Positions 16,995-25,822 of a DNA stretch of 50,940 nt are shown piece after piece. The stretch's first letter is position 1. Each line of letters opens with the position of its first letter. A program made the translations under genes and the position numbers. A model generated the notes under the pieces. It saw only the letters and a program-made list of their open reading frames with translations, did not search any database and was not told the origin of the DNA. The stretch comes from an uncultured Verrucomicrobiota bacterium (lineage in GTDB: Bacteria; Verrucomicrobiota; Verrucomicrobiia; Limisphaerales; UBA1319): NCBI GenBank assembly GCA_903845125.1, contig CAIMWS010000465.1, forward strand, positions 1 through 50,940. The letters run 5' to 3'.

Positions 16995-19628
16995 ATGAGC
17001 CGAAATATGTTTAACCTAAATAATCCCGGTTGCAGTCGGACGATCACCCTGGCCTGCCTGATCGGCGCCATGATCATACCACCGCCTTGCCGGGCCGCCC
17101 TGAAGAGCGATTTTGCCAACCCACCCTTGAAATTCAGGTCCAGGCCGCTTTGGTTTTGGAACAACACCACCGTGACCGCCGCGGGGATCGAAGAGGAACT
17201 GCAAGGCAACCGCGACCGGAGTGGGTATGGAGGGATGGCGCCGCTGCCGTTCGGAGCCAAATTCACGCCCAAGTACCTCAGCGGGGAATACTTCGACCTC
17301 TATGGCGTGGCGGTGAAAAAAGCCAGGGAATTGGGGATGTTTCTCACCATCTATGACGAATACGGATTCCCCAGCGGCAGTGGCGGCGCCAATATGGGCG
17401 ACGGCATCCCCCGTTTTAAGGATAAATACCCCGAGGGGACCCTGAGGCGGTTGGACAAACACGAGGACGTTGTCACCGGTCCCGGATCCTATGCCAAGCC
17501 GCTGCCTGCCGGCACGCTGATGAGCCTGGTGGCCATGAATGTCGCCACCAAGGAACGGGTGGATCTGACGGGAAAGGTGATCGAGGGTGCGATTACCTGG
17601 AACGTCCCCAGCGGCTCCTGGAAAATCATGGCCTTTGTCTGTGTTCTGGACGGCGACCCGAATGTGGATTACCTCGAACCGGAGCACGTAGCCAAATACA
17701 TTGCCATGGTCTATCAGCCGTATTACGACCGGTTTGGCAAAGACTTCGGTTCCACCATTGCCGGCGCATTTTACGATGAGCCGACCATGTACCGGGGGCA
17801 AGGCCGGTTGTGGACCGGCCGGTTCAACGAGAAATTCCAAGCCACTTACGGCTTCAGCCCGACCCCTTTTTACCCAGCCCTCTGGTACGACATCGGGCCG
17901 GAGACCCAGGCGGCGCGGAATTACCTCTTCGGATTCCGGTCGGAACTGTATGCCAAGGGCTACGTGAAAACCGTCCAGGACTGGTGCACCGCCCATGGCG
18001 GGATACCGTTACTCGGCCACCAAGACCAGGAAAACGTGAAAAACCCGGTGGGGGTCTCGGGGGACCTCATGAAGAGCTACCGTTACCAGGATGTGCCCGG
18101 GATAGATAAAATCGGCTGGGACAACGACCCCGAAGCCTATTACAAGGTCGTCAGCTCAGTGGCCTGGAACTGGGACAAAGCCCAGGTAATGACCGAGACC
18201 TATGGCGCCATGGGAAATTTGAGCTGGGACCGTTTGTACAGCATCGTGATGGAACAATACGCCAAGGGCATCAACAACTTCGTCCAGCATGGCGTTTGGT
18301 ACAACCGCAGCAACATCACCTATTTGCCGGAACTCTCCTATCACAATCCCCGCTATGCGGAAGGATTGCCCGCCTACAACACCTATATCGGCCGGCTCAA
18401 CGTTCTGCTGCAGGATACGGGGCGGCACGTGGCTGATATCGCTGTGCTCTATCCGATTTCCACGCTGCAAGCGGGATACTATTTTGACGGCCCGCTGGAT
18501 CCCTATTCCGGTGGGGCGAACATCCCGGAAGCCGATTACATTCACGTGGGCGAACTGCTGGCCACCAAGGTGGGCCATGATTTCACCTTCCTCCACCCCG
18601 ACGCCTTGGATGAGCGATGCTCGGTCGAAGACGGCCTGCTCAAGCTGAACAATAAAGTGAACTTCGAAGCTTACCCAGTGGTCATCCTGCCCGGGCACCG
18701 GACTATCCGCTGGAGCAACCTGAAGAAAATCAAAGAGTTTTACGACCGCGGCGGCAAGGTCATTGCCATCGGCCAATTGCCGTCCAAATCGGCTGAATTT
18801 GGCCACGATGCCGAGGTCGGGGCAGCCATCAAAGCGATGTTCCCCGGGGTCACCCAGCAAATCCTCGCCACGGCTTCCAGCGAGTGGCGGGAGTCCGGCG
18901 CCTACGAAGCGGCCAAGGCCATTGACGGCGCCCGGGACACTCGCTGGGCGCCTGCGGATGAACAAAAGAAGGACTGGTGCCTGGAAATTGATTTTGGGGC
19001 CAACCGAATGTTTAATTCCACCCTGATCAACGAGGCCTTCAACCGGGTGACTTCCTACCGCATCCAATACTGGAACGGCAGCAATTGGACCACCTGTGCC
19101 TCCGGCGACTCGATCGGAAGCAATAAAGTGGACCAGTTCAGCACTGTCGCCGCCTCCCGGGTCCGGCTCGCGATTGGCGGGGTTTCTTCGGCCACGCCCT
19201 CGATCAGCGAGTTCGAAGTCCATCTGAATGGCGGCCCCAACCTGGCCCATAGCGATACCTTGGCGGTGCAGGAAGGCGGGCATGGATCCAGAGCTATTCA
19301 TCTCAACTCACCCAACGAAGCCAACCTGCGGCAGGCACTGGATCGGGCGCTCAAGGTCTATGATGTGGAGATCGAGAGCAGCCAGAAATTGAGATACATC
19401 CACCGGGTGAAAGACCAGGCGGAGGTCTTTTTCTTCGCCAATCTGGCCAGTCAGAAGGCGGAGGCCACGATCCGCTTGCGGGGAAAAATCACCCCCGAGG
19501 TGTGGGATCCGCATACCGGCCAAATTTCCATTCCGCAATATTCGGAAACGGCTGAAGACGGCCAGGAGGTGACCCGGGTAAGACTAGCCCTGGATCCCGT
19601 TCATTCGTTGTTCATCATCGGGAGGTGA
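16995..19628 (+). CDS. GH106-like glycoside hydrolase with discoidin domain
   Basis: 877 residues with a signal sequence (ITLACLIGAMIIPPPCRA). The catalytic region begins PLWFWNNTTVT and contains MAPLPFG, LTIYDEYGFPSGSGG and FYDEP, the pattern of (beta/alpha)8 enzymes related to GH106 alpha-L-rhamnosidases. A second alpha/beta region (VADIAVLYPIS to VVILPGHRT) is typical of this group. A discoidin (F5/8 type C) domain occupies about 620-745 (ATASSEW, AIDGARDTRWAP, EFEVHLNG), followed by a short beta domain. It lacks the large C-terminal GH2-like module of the other GH106-like protein here, so it belongs to a shorter subfamily. L-rhamnose release is plausible but not certain. Confidence 0.85.
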   Translation: MSRNMFNLNNPGCSRTITLACLIGAMIIPPPCRAALKSDFANPPLKFRSRPLWFWNNTTVTAAGIEEELQGNRDRSGYGGMAPLPFGAKFTPKYLSGEYFDLYGVAVKKARELGMFLTIYDEYGFPSGSGGANMGDGIPRFKDKYPEGTLRRLDKHEDVVTGPGSYAKPLPAGTLMSLVAMNVATKERVDLTGKVIEGAITWNVPSGSWKIMAFVCVLDGDPNVDYLEPEHVAKYIAMVYQPYYDRFGKDFGSTIAGAFYDEPTMYRGQGRLWTGRFNEKFQATYGFSPTPFYPALWYDIGPETQAARNYLFGFRSELYAKGYVKTVQDWCTAHGGIPLLGHQDQENVKNPVGVSGDLMKSYRYQDVPGIDKIGWDNDPEAYYKVVSSVAWNWDKAQVMTETYGAMGNLSWDRLYSIVMEQYAKGINNFVQHGVWYNRSNITYLPELSYHNPRYAEGLPAYNTYIGRLNVLLQDTGRHVADIAVLYPISTLQAGYYFDGPLDPYSGGANIPEADYIHVGELLATKVGHDFTFLHPDALDERCSVEDGLLKLNNKVNFEAYPVVILPGHRTIRWSNLKKIKEFYDRGGKVIAIGQLPSKSAEFGHDAEVGAAIKAMFPGVTQQILATASSEWRESGAYEAAKAIDGARDTRWAPADEQKKDWCLEIDFGANRMFNSTLINEAFNRVTSYRIQYWNGSNWTTCASGDSIGSNKVDQFSTVAASRVRLAIGGVSSATPSISEFEVHLNGGPNLAHSDTLAVQEGGHGSRAIHLNSPNEANLRQALDRALKVYDVEIESSQKLRYIHRVKDQAEVFFFANLASQKAEATIRLRGKITPEVWDPHTGQISIPQYSETAEDGQEVTRVRLALDPVHSLFIIGR

Positions 19629-19677
19629 ACCAAGGCAACCCACTGAAGGCGCCTGGCAGCGCTGCTATTCATTGAAA

Positions 19678-19730
19678 GGCCAGGCCCTCGCGCGATTTCC
19701 GCGCGATTTCCGCCTTGAGCGGGCCTGGCC
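19678..19730. repeat. Inverted repeat enclosing an 11-bp tandem duplication
   Basis: GGCCAGGCCC (19678-19687) and GGGCCTGGCC (19721-19730) are perfect 10-bp inverted repeats. The 33-nt loop contains two exact adjacent copies of CGCGATTTCCG (19691-19701 and 19702-19712). The element lies between the GH106-like stop (19628) and the prepilin start (19754). It could terminate the upstream transcript, act as an RNA structure in the prepilin leader, or be a small dispersed palindromic repeat. Confidence 0.6.
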
Positions 19731-19753
19731 GATCGGAGATACTCTTGAAAATC

Positions 19754-20716
19754 ATGAACAACCGTTTTCCAACTCCCGGGAACTGGGCGGAAAATGGATT
19801 GGCGGAGGATGTTTCGACGCCGCCCCGGGAACCGGTTTTCAATTATCCAGTGGGCAGCCTGAAGCCTTTGCGGCAGGGCTTTACCATCGTGGAACTTTTG
19901 GTGGTCATTTCCATCATCGCCATTTTAGCGGGCCTGGTTCTTTCTTCCCTCAGCCACGCCAAGGCCAAAGGACTGGGGATTGCCTGCGCCAATAATGTGC
20001 GCCAAATCATCGTTGCCTGGAAAATGTATGCCGAGGATAACGAAGGCAAGCTGGCGGTGAACTCGGCCTACAACGGCGCCGCGCGCATGCGCCTGGACTC
20101 GGGTGGCTGGATTCGCGGCTGGCTCAATTTTGATGGCGCCAATCCAGACAATACCAACTATTTGAAGCTGATTGGCACGGCGGATGGCGAAACAGCTTTG
20201 TTTGGCAAATACATCAGCAACCCGGCCGTTTACAAATGCCCGGCGGATCGCAGCGCAACCACCATTGGCGGCCGCCGCCACCCGCGGGTGCGCAGCCTGT
20301 CCATGAGCCAGGCCTTGGGCTTCGGTTCCACCGCCACCTGGCTTCCACCCACGACCTACGTGGTTTTCCAAAAAGAGAGCGATATAACCGGGCTGTCCCC
20401 AGCCAACCTGCTGGTGCTCCTGGACGAACATCCGGACAGCATCAACGATGGGGGTTGGGCTTTTCAAATGTATGACCCCGATCAGCGCGCCCAAGCCAGA
20501 CTCATTGACATCCCGGCCAGCTACCACAACGGAGCCGCTGGCCTGTCCTTTGCCGACGGACACGCGGAAATACACCAATGGCTCGATGCCCGCACCAAGC
20601 CGGCCGTCCGTTACCAGACGGAAATCACTCATCTTGCAACGCCAAATAACCTGGACGCCGATTGGTTGGCCGCCCGCATTTCCAGGCGCCGGGATGGCAC
20701 GAAATCCTGGTGGTAA
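19754..20716 (+). CDS. Prepilin-like protein with H-X9-DG motif
   Basis: About 320 residues from the ATG at 19754; an upstream TTG at 19715 is less likely. The type IV/type II prepilin signature is RQGFTIVELLVVISIIAIL, with cleavage after Gly42, Phe43 at +1 and Glu47 at +5, followed by the hydrophobic helix. The leader of 42 residues is long. Near the C-terminus HNGAAGLSFADG (His258, Asp268, Gly269) is the H-X9-DG motif common in planctomycete and verrucomicrobial prepilin-like proteins. CANNVRQI after the helix also fits. These are probably surface pseudopilin-like proteins; function is unknown. It sits in a glycan-enzyme cluster, as such genes often do in this phylum. Confidence 0.88.
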   Translation: MNNRFPTPGNWAENGLAEDVSTPPREPVFNYPVGSLKPLRQGFTIVELLVVISIIAILAGLVLSSLSHAKAKGLGIACANNVRQIIVAWKMYAEDNEGKLAVNSAYNGAARMRLDSGGWIRGWLNFDGANPDNTNYLKLIGTADGETALFGKYISNPAVYKCPADRSATTIGGRRHPRVRSLSMSQALGFGSTATWLPPTTYVVFQKESDITGLSPANLLVLLDEHPDSINDGGWAFQMYDPDQRAQARLIDIPASYHNGAAGLSFADGHAEIHQWLDARTKPAVRYQTEITHLATPNNLDADWLAARISRRRDGTKSWW

Positions 20717-20789
20717 AAGGTGGCTGCTGCTGGATCTTTCGGAATGAAGGCCGCATGATAACGCTTTATTCCGACTCGGTTTTGACGGT

Positions 20790-20819
20790 TTGACATCGGC
20801 TGGAACGGCCTGCTAGATT
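20790..20819 (+). promoter_or_regulatory. Sigma70-like promoter for the DUF1080 gene
   Basis: TTGACA (20790-20795), an 18-nt spacer and TAGATT (20814-20819), with TGC just before the -10 box as an extended -10. The -10 ends 11 nt before the ATG at 20831, so the expected transcript start is only about 5 nt before the start codon, and there is no Shine-Dalgarno. The mRNA would be nearly leaderless. Confidence 0.65.
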
Positions 20820-20830
20820 GCTCCCATCTT

Positions 20831-21565
20831 ATGAAGCCAATAAAACCAGCCCTGTTAACCATCCTCGTTGCATTGTTGCCTGGTGGCCAGCTATTGGCCC
20901 AGGAGGCGCCCAAGCCGCCGGCGCCCGTGAGGGCCTTTATGGACGACCAGGCTCCAGGCTGGCGCAACCTGGAAAAGCAGGACTTCGCCCGGGTCAACAG
21001 TGCGGAGGACACCTGGACTTGGGAAACGGACGGCCTTCATTGCACCGGCCAGCCGATCAGCGTGATGCGCACCGCGAATGTCTTCACGAATTTCGAGATG
21101 GTGGTGGAGTGGAGCCATCAAAAGGCTGGGGGCAATTCGGGGGTGTTTGTCTGGGCGCCACCGGAATCCATCCAGAAACTGACCGGCACCAAGCCCGGCT
21201 TGCCCAAGGGCATCGAAGTCCAGATCCTGGACCACGGTTACACCGAAATGATGAAGCGGCAAGGGCAGAAAACCGACTGGTTTGGCACGGATGGCGACGT
21301 GTTTGCGGTGGGCATCAAAATGAAGCCTTTCCCCCCGCTCTCACCCGATGGCAGCCGCAGTTTTCCCCGCAAGCGCCTCGCCAAAGGTCACGGCGAATGG
21401 AACCATTACTACATCCGCGCCATCAACGGCGAAGTCCGGCTATGGGTCAACGGTGAGGAAGTTTCCGGGGGGACAGGATGCACCCCCGCCTGGGGTTACC
21501 TCTGCCTGGAGAGCGAAGGCTCGCCCATCGTCTTCCGCAAACTGCGCATCCGGGAACTGCCGTAA
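20831..21565 (+). CDS. DUF1080 (3-keto-disaccharide hydrolase-type) secreted protein
   Basis: 244 residues with a signal peptide (LLTILVALLPGGQLLA). The DUF1080/PF06439 concanavalin-like sandwich covers about 40-244; hallmarks are FEMVVEWSH, GGNSGVFVW, KGIEVQILDHGY, EWNHYYIRAINGEVRLWVNG and a final GSPIVFRKLRIRELP. The family includes enzymes that cleave 3-keto-glycosides after oxidation by Gfo/Idh/MocA-type dehydrogenases, and also uncharacterised binding proteins. A strong promoter lies directly upstream, and the GH172 gene follows after 26 bp, so both are probably co-transcribed. Confidence 0.9.
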   Translation: MKPIKPALLTILVALLPGGQLLAQEAPKPPAPVRAFMDDQAPGWRNLEKQDFARVNSAEDTWTWETDGLHCTGQPISVMRTANVFTNFEMVVEWSHQKAGGNSGVFVWAPPESIQKLTGTKPGLPKGIEVQILDHGYTEMMKRQGQKTDWFGTDGDVFAVGIKMKPFPPLSPDGSRSFPRKRLAKGHGEWNHYYIRAINGEVRLWVNGEEVSGGTGCTPAWGYLCLESEGSPIVFRKLRIRELP

Positions 21566-21591
21566 GGCCAAAAACTGTCCCAGGCCCGCTT

Positions 21592-22824
21592 ATGAAATAC
21601 TTGTCTTTTCCTTTGATCCGTTGCCCTTTATTGCCACGACCCATGGTGGTTTTATTATGGTCCCTAATGGTGCCCTGGGCCTTGCCAAGCGCGGCGGATG
21701 ACCTCTTCGTCCTGCCGAAGAAAACCCAAACGCGATGGGCGTCCGCCGAGAATTGGGGTGCCCAGCCCGGCCAGGCCGGCCAGGCAAATTCCGGGCGTAA
21801 AGGCTCCCCTTCGCGGGCATTGAAAGCCGGGGAATCGTTCGTGATGGCCCACGCCGAAAACACCTCCGGCGTGGTGAGGAGGATGTGGATCACCATCAGC
21901 GAGCGGACGCCCGAGTTGATGCGGGGAATCGTCCTGCGCATGTATTGGGACGAAGCCGAAAAACCGGCCGTGGAGGCTCCGTTGGGTGATTTCTTCTGCC
22001 AGGCGCAGGGCCGCCCGGTGGAATTCGAGAATGCCTGGTTCGACAATCCGGAAGGCCGCTCCTTCACCTGCCGGATCCCGATGCCGTTCAGGAAGGGATT
22101 CAGGATCACCGCCACCAACGAGTCCGACAAAGACCTCGCGATGTTCTTCTACGACGTCAATTTCACCGTTGGCGATGAGCACGGGCCGGATGCCGGGTAT
22201 TTCCACGCCCACTTCCGCCGGGAAAATCCAACGGCCCTGCGGAAGGATTTTGAAATCCTGCCAAGAGTCGAAGGGCGGGGCCGTTTCCTGGGCTGCACGC
22301 TCGGCGCGATTGCGGATACCAAGGCCTACGGACGGGCCTGGTGGGGCGAAGGGGAGGTCAAAATTTACCTGGACGGCGACCGCGATTGGCCAACGCTTTG
22401 CGGCACCGGAACGGAGGATTATATCGCGACCGGCTGGGGGCAAGGCCGTTACGCCAAAATGTGGCACGGCTGCCCGCTGGCCGATGGGGCGAAAATGGTG
22501 TATGGCTTCTACCGGTTGCACGGCCCCGACCCGGTTTATTTCCATAAGGACATCCGCGTCACCATCCAGCAGATCGGGTATTCCTCGAAAAGCGACATGG
22601 TGGAGCACATGAAAAAGACGGGCACGGAGCGCCTGATCCTGACCGGCGATGGGAAGCAAACATTTTCCGTGCCCGCCACGCAGGACAACCAGGGGGGCCT
22701 GCTGTTCGAGCGGCAGGATGACTGGTGTGCCACGGCCTATTTCTACCTCGATCAGCCGGCCAATAAGCTGCCGGCCATCCAGCCGTACCTGGAACGAATC
22801 GCGGGGTTGGTAAAAGACCGGTAA
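21592..22824 (+). CDS. GH172 (DUF2961) glycoside hydrolase, secreted
   Basis: 410 residues from the ATG at 21592; the frame is open further upstream, but that would overlap the DUF1080 gene and place a non-secretory stretch before the signal sequence (VVLLWSLMVPWALPSAA). Family landmarks are NTSGVVRRMWITI, LGDFFCQAQG, FENAWFDNPEGRSF, DLAMFFYDVNFTV and CGTGTEDYIATGWG, where Glu275 in GTEDY is an expected catalytic carboxylate. GH172 enzymes act on alpha-D-fructofuranosides and alpha-D-arabinofuranosides, in multimers. It follows DUF1080 by 26 bp with no Shine-Dalgarno. The substrate here is unknown. Confidence 0.87.
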   Translation: MKYLSFPLIRCPLLPRPMVVLLWSLMVPWALPSAADDLFVLPKKTQTRWASAENWGAQPGQAGQANSGRKGSPSRALKAGESFVMAHAENTSGVVRRMWITISERTPELMRGIVLRMYWDEAEKPAVEAPLGDFFCQAQGRPVEFENAWFDNPEGRSFTCRIPMPFRKGFRITATNESDKDLAMFFYDVNFTVGDEHGPDAGYFHAHFRRENPTALRKDFEILPRVEGRGRFLGCTLGAIADTKAYGRAWWGEGEVKIYLDGDRDWPTLCGTGTEDYIATGWGQGRYAKMWHGCPLADGAKMVYGFYRLHGPDPVYFHKDIRVTIQQIGYSSKSDMVEHMKKTGTERLILTGDGKQTFSVPATQDNQGGLLFERQDDWCATAYFYLDQPANKLPAIQPYLERIAGLVKDR

Positions 22825-22973
22825 AAACCGGGATTGGCGCCGGCATGATTTTTCAGACGGATCCGGGTTTGATGCAGATCCGTATCCCCTTCCCTGGCAC
22901 GCCGCTGCCTTGTGGTTGACAGGTGGGTTGGGTAGGCCGAGGATTTTGGCTCCCGTTGAATGGAATTGAATTT

Positions 22974-25760
22974 ATGAAAAGCTGGAACAAATCTTGGTAC
23001 ACGGTGGCAGCCTTGGCCTTGGCCGGGAATCTCAGTCCCGCCGCAGTGGTCTCCCCACCGGTTGAGCCAATGTCGGTGTGGTTCACGGCTCCGGCCCGGT
23101 CCTTCCATGAATCCTGCCCGCTGGGCAATGGGCGCCTGGGCGCCATGGATTTTGGCGGGGTGGCGAGGGAGCGCATCGCGCTTAACGAGTCGTCCCTCTG
23201 GTCCGGTGGCCCTTACGATGGCAACTATTACGACGCCTACCAATGCTTGCCGGAGGTCCGCGAGAAGCTTTTCGCGGGCGACACTTCCGCCGCCAGCGAG
23301 GTGCTCACCAAAAGTTTCCGTTACGCCGATGGTGTCCGCGGCTGGGGGGATATCAATCAGTTCGGCACCTACCAAACGCTGGGCAATCTGATCCTGGAAT
23401 TCGACCACGGCGCGGAGGTCTCGGTTTCTTCACCCAGCGGGCATGCGGCGGGCGATGGAAAAACGATCGAGAACACTTTGGACGCCAATTCCGCCACGAA
23501 GTGGTGCGTGAACAACGGTAACGCGTCCGTGAGCTGGCAGATGCGTCTGCCCACGCCGCAAAAGGTCACTGCCTACGCTTTCACAAGCGGGGACGATATG
23601 CCGAACCGCGATCCACAATCGTGGGTGCTTGAAGGCTCGGCGGATGGCACGACCTGGGTCGAAGCGGATCGCCGCACCACGGGCCAGCCATTCGAGAAAC
23701 GCCAGCAGACTAAAACGTTCACCATCGCCCAACCCGGGGCGTTTCGTTACTATCGTTTCACCTTCGCACCCACGCCGGCAAAAACCTTTCAGGTGGCGGA
23801 TATCACCCTGGCTGGGATCGAGCAACAGCTGGCATCCGTGGCGGGAGAGAGGTATCGGCGGGATCTCAATCTGATGGAGGGCGTGGCGCATACGGAGTAC
23901 CAGTGGCGAGGGGTTTCCTTTACGCGCGACCTGGTGGTTTCCAAGCCGGACGAGGTGATCGCGCTGAACCTGAAAGCCAGCCAGCCGGGCGCCCTTTCGT
24001 TCACCGCCGCCCTGACCCGCGAGCATAACGCAACCACGCGCCCTGATGGCGCCGTGTATGTGCTGGAAGGCCGGCTGCCATTCAACAAGCCCGGCGGAGG
24101 CGGCCAGGGCCTGCGCTATGCGGCCCTGCTCGGCGCCAGCGCCAAGGGCGGCAAGCTTTCGGCCACCAGGCAAGGACTGGTGGTCGAGGGTGCGGACCAG
24201 GTGACACTCGTGGTGTCGGCAGGCACCGACTGGATTGACAAAGAGTTTGCCACGGTCGTGCGCCAGCGCCTGAACGCGGCCCTGGCCAAATCTTGGACTG
24301 CCCTCCGGGAAAGCGCGGCCGCCGATCATCGCAGTTTCATGGAGCGCTGCCAACTGACGCTGCCCGAAGGGCCGAATGCAAAGCAGCCCACTCCAGAGCG
24401 GGTGAAGGCGCAGGTAAGAATGCCCGACCCGGCCTTGGCGGCGCTGTATTTCCAATTCGGCCGGCACCTCCTTGTTTCCGGATCGCGGCCTGACTCGCAA
24501 CTGCCAACCAACTTGCAGGGCATTTGGGCGGAGGAATATGACACCCCCTGGCGCGGCGATTTCCACAGCAACATTAATCTGCAAATGAACTACTGGCCCG
24601 CGGAACTCGCCAACCTCTCCGACTGCCATCTGCCGCTGTTGCGGTTCATCCAAAACGTGGCCAGGGAAGGCCAAAAGACGGCCAAGGCTTACTTCAACGC
24701 CCCCGGCTGGATGGCCAATCATACGCAGAATCCGTGGTACGACACCTCCCCCAGCTGCCTGCCCGCCTGCATTGGGCCTACCTGCGGCGCCTGGCTCGCC
24801 CAGCACCTCTGGCTGCACTACGCCTTCACCCAGGACCGGGATTTCCTGCGCGATTATTACCCCGTGCTGCGCGGCGCCAGCCAGTTCATGCTGGCCGTGC
24901 TGGTGGAAAACCCAAAAAACCACGAACTCGTGGTGGTGCCGTCCAATTCCCCGGAAAACGGCTATGCTTACCGGGACAAGGAGGGCCGGCGACAGACCAC
25001 CGCGTTGTGCGTGGGTTCCACGTTCGATCAGCAAATCACCCGCGATCTGCTGCAGAATACCGCCGCCGCCGCGCGGATCCTGGGCATCGACGAGGAGTTC
25101 GCCAAGAGCCTCGATGCGGCCCGTGCCAGGCTATCCCCAACCCGCGTGAACGCCGCTGGGCGCATTCTCGAGTGGCAGGAGGATTTCGAGGAAACCGATG
25201 TCCATCACCGGCACTGCTCCCATTTATGGGGCCTCACCCCGGGCAGCGAAATCAACCCCAGCACCCCGGAACTCTACCGGGGCGCCCGCCTGTCCTTGGA
25301 AAGGCGCGGCGACGCCTCCACCGGCTGGAGCATGGCTTGGAAGGCCAACTTCTGGGCCCGTCTGCACGACGGCGACCGTGCAGAAAAACTCCTTTCCATG
25401 CTCGCCGGCCGTGGCGCACCCAACCTGTTCTGCCTCCACGCACCCTTCCAGATCGATGGCAATTTCGGCGGCTGCGCGGCCGTGGCGGAAATGTTGCTGC
25501 AAAGCCAGGAGACCACGGCTGACGGCCAGTTCGTGCTCGAGTTGCTTCCCGCCCTGCCCAAAAGCTGGCACACCGGAATGGTGCGCGGCCTGCGGGCGCG
25601 CGGCGGATTCGAGGTGGATCTCGAGTGGAAGGAGGGACAGCTCACTTCCGCCACCGTGCGTTCACTTTCCGGCAGCCCAGGCCGTTTGCGCTACGGCAAG
25701 GCAACCCGCGCCATCATTTCCAATAAAGGCGGCCAACTGGTTTGGGATGGACGGTCTTGA
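22974..25760 (+). CDS. GH95 fucosidase with embedded discoidin-like domain
   Basis: 928 residues from the ATG at 22974 (MKSWNKSW plus a Sec-type hydrophobic segment). The GH95 N-terminal domain starts normally ([29 protein letters not shown]), then is interrupted at about 150-285 by a module with the look of a discoidin/CBM32 domain ([39 protein letters not shown]). The GH95 domain resumes with [16 protein letters not shown]. Barrel catalytic residues are Asn533 and Asn535 (NINLQMNYW), Glu661 (SNSPEN) and Asp828 (QIDGNFG). An alpha-1,2-L-fucosidase or L-galactosidase is expected. It has no Tat motif, unlike the GH95 at 11899. The HzsA-related gene starts 62 bp after its stop. Confidence 0.93.
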   Translation: MKSWNKSWYTVAALALAGNLSPAAVVSPPVEPMSVWFTAPARSFHESCPLGNGRLGAMDFGGVARERIALNESSLWSGGPYDGNYYDAYQCLPEVREKLFAGDTSAASEVLTKSFRYADGVRGWGDINQFGTYQTLGNLILEFDHGAEVSVSSPSGHAAGDGKTIENTLDANSATKWCVNNGNASVSWQMRLPTPQKVTAYAFTSGDDMPNRDPQSWVLEGSADGTTWVEADRRTTGQPFEKRQQTKTFTIAQPGAFRYYRFTFAPTPAKTFQVADITLAGIEQQLASVAGERYRRDLNLMEGVAHTEYQWRGVSFTRDLVVSKPDEVIALNLKASQPGALSFTAALTREHNATTRPDGAVYVLEGRLPFNKPGGGGQGLRYAALLGASAKGGKLSATRQGLVVEGADQVTLVVSAGTDWIDKEFATVVRQRLNAALAKSWTALRESAAADHRSFMERCQLTLPEGPNAKQPTPERVKAQVRMPDPALAALYFQFGRHLLVSGSRPDSQLPTNLQGIWAEEYDTPWRGDFHSNINLQMNYWPAELANLSDCHLPLLRFIQNVAREGQKTAKAYFNAPGWMANHTQNPWYDTSPSCLPACIGPTCGAWLAQHLWLHYAFTQDRDFLRDYYPVLRGASQFMLAVLVENPKNHELVVVPSNSPENGYAYRDKEGRRQTTALCVGSTFDQQITRDLLQNTAAAARILGIDEEFAKSLDAARARLSPTRVNAAGRILEWQEDFEETDVHHRHCSHLWGLTPGSEINPSTPELYRGARLSLERRGDASTGWSMAWKANFWARLHDGDRAEKLLSMLAGRGAPNLFCLHAPFQIDGNFGGCAAVAEMLLQSQETTADGQFVLELLPALPKSWHTGMVRGLRARGGFEVDLEWKEGQLTSATVRSLSGSPGRLRYGKATRAIISNKGGQLVWDGRS

Positions 25761-25822
25761 CCAACTCCGTGGCGATGCTCCTTGATGTTTCACCAAGGCT
25801 CCCGCTCCGATCCCAAAAACCT

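Noticed and set aside
23430..25034. 534-codon minus-strand ORF opposite the second GH95
   Set aside because: Shadow of a gene with all GH95 catalytic motifs; composition is typical of antisense reading in GC-rich DNA.
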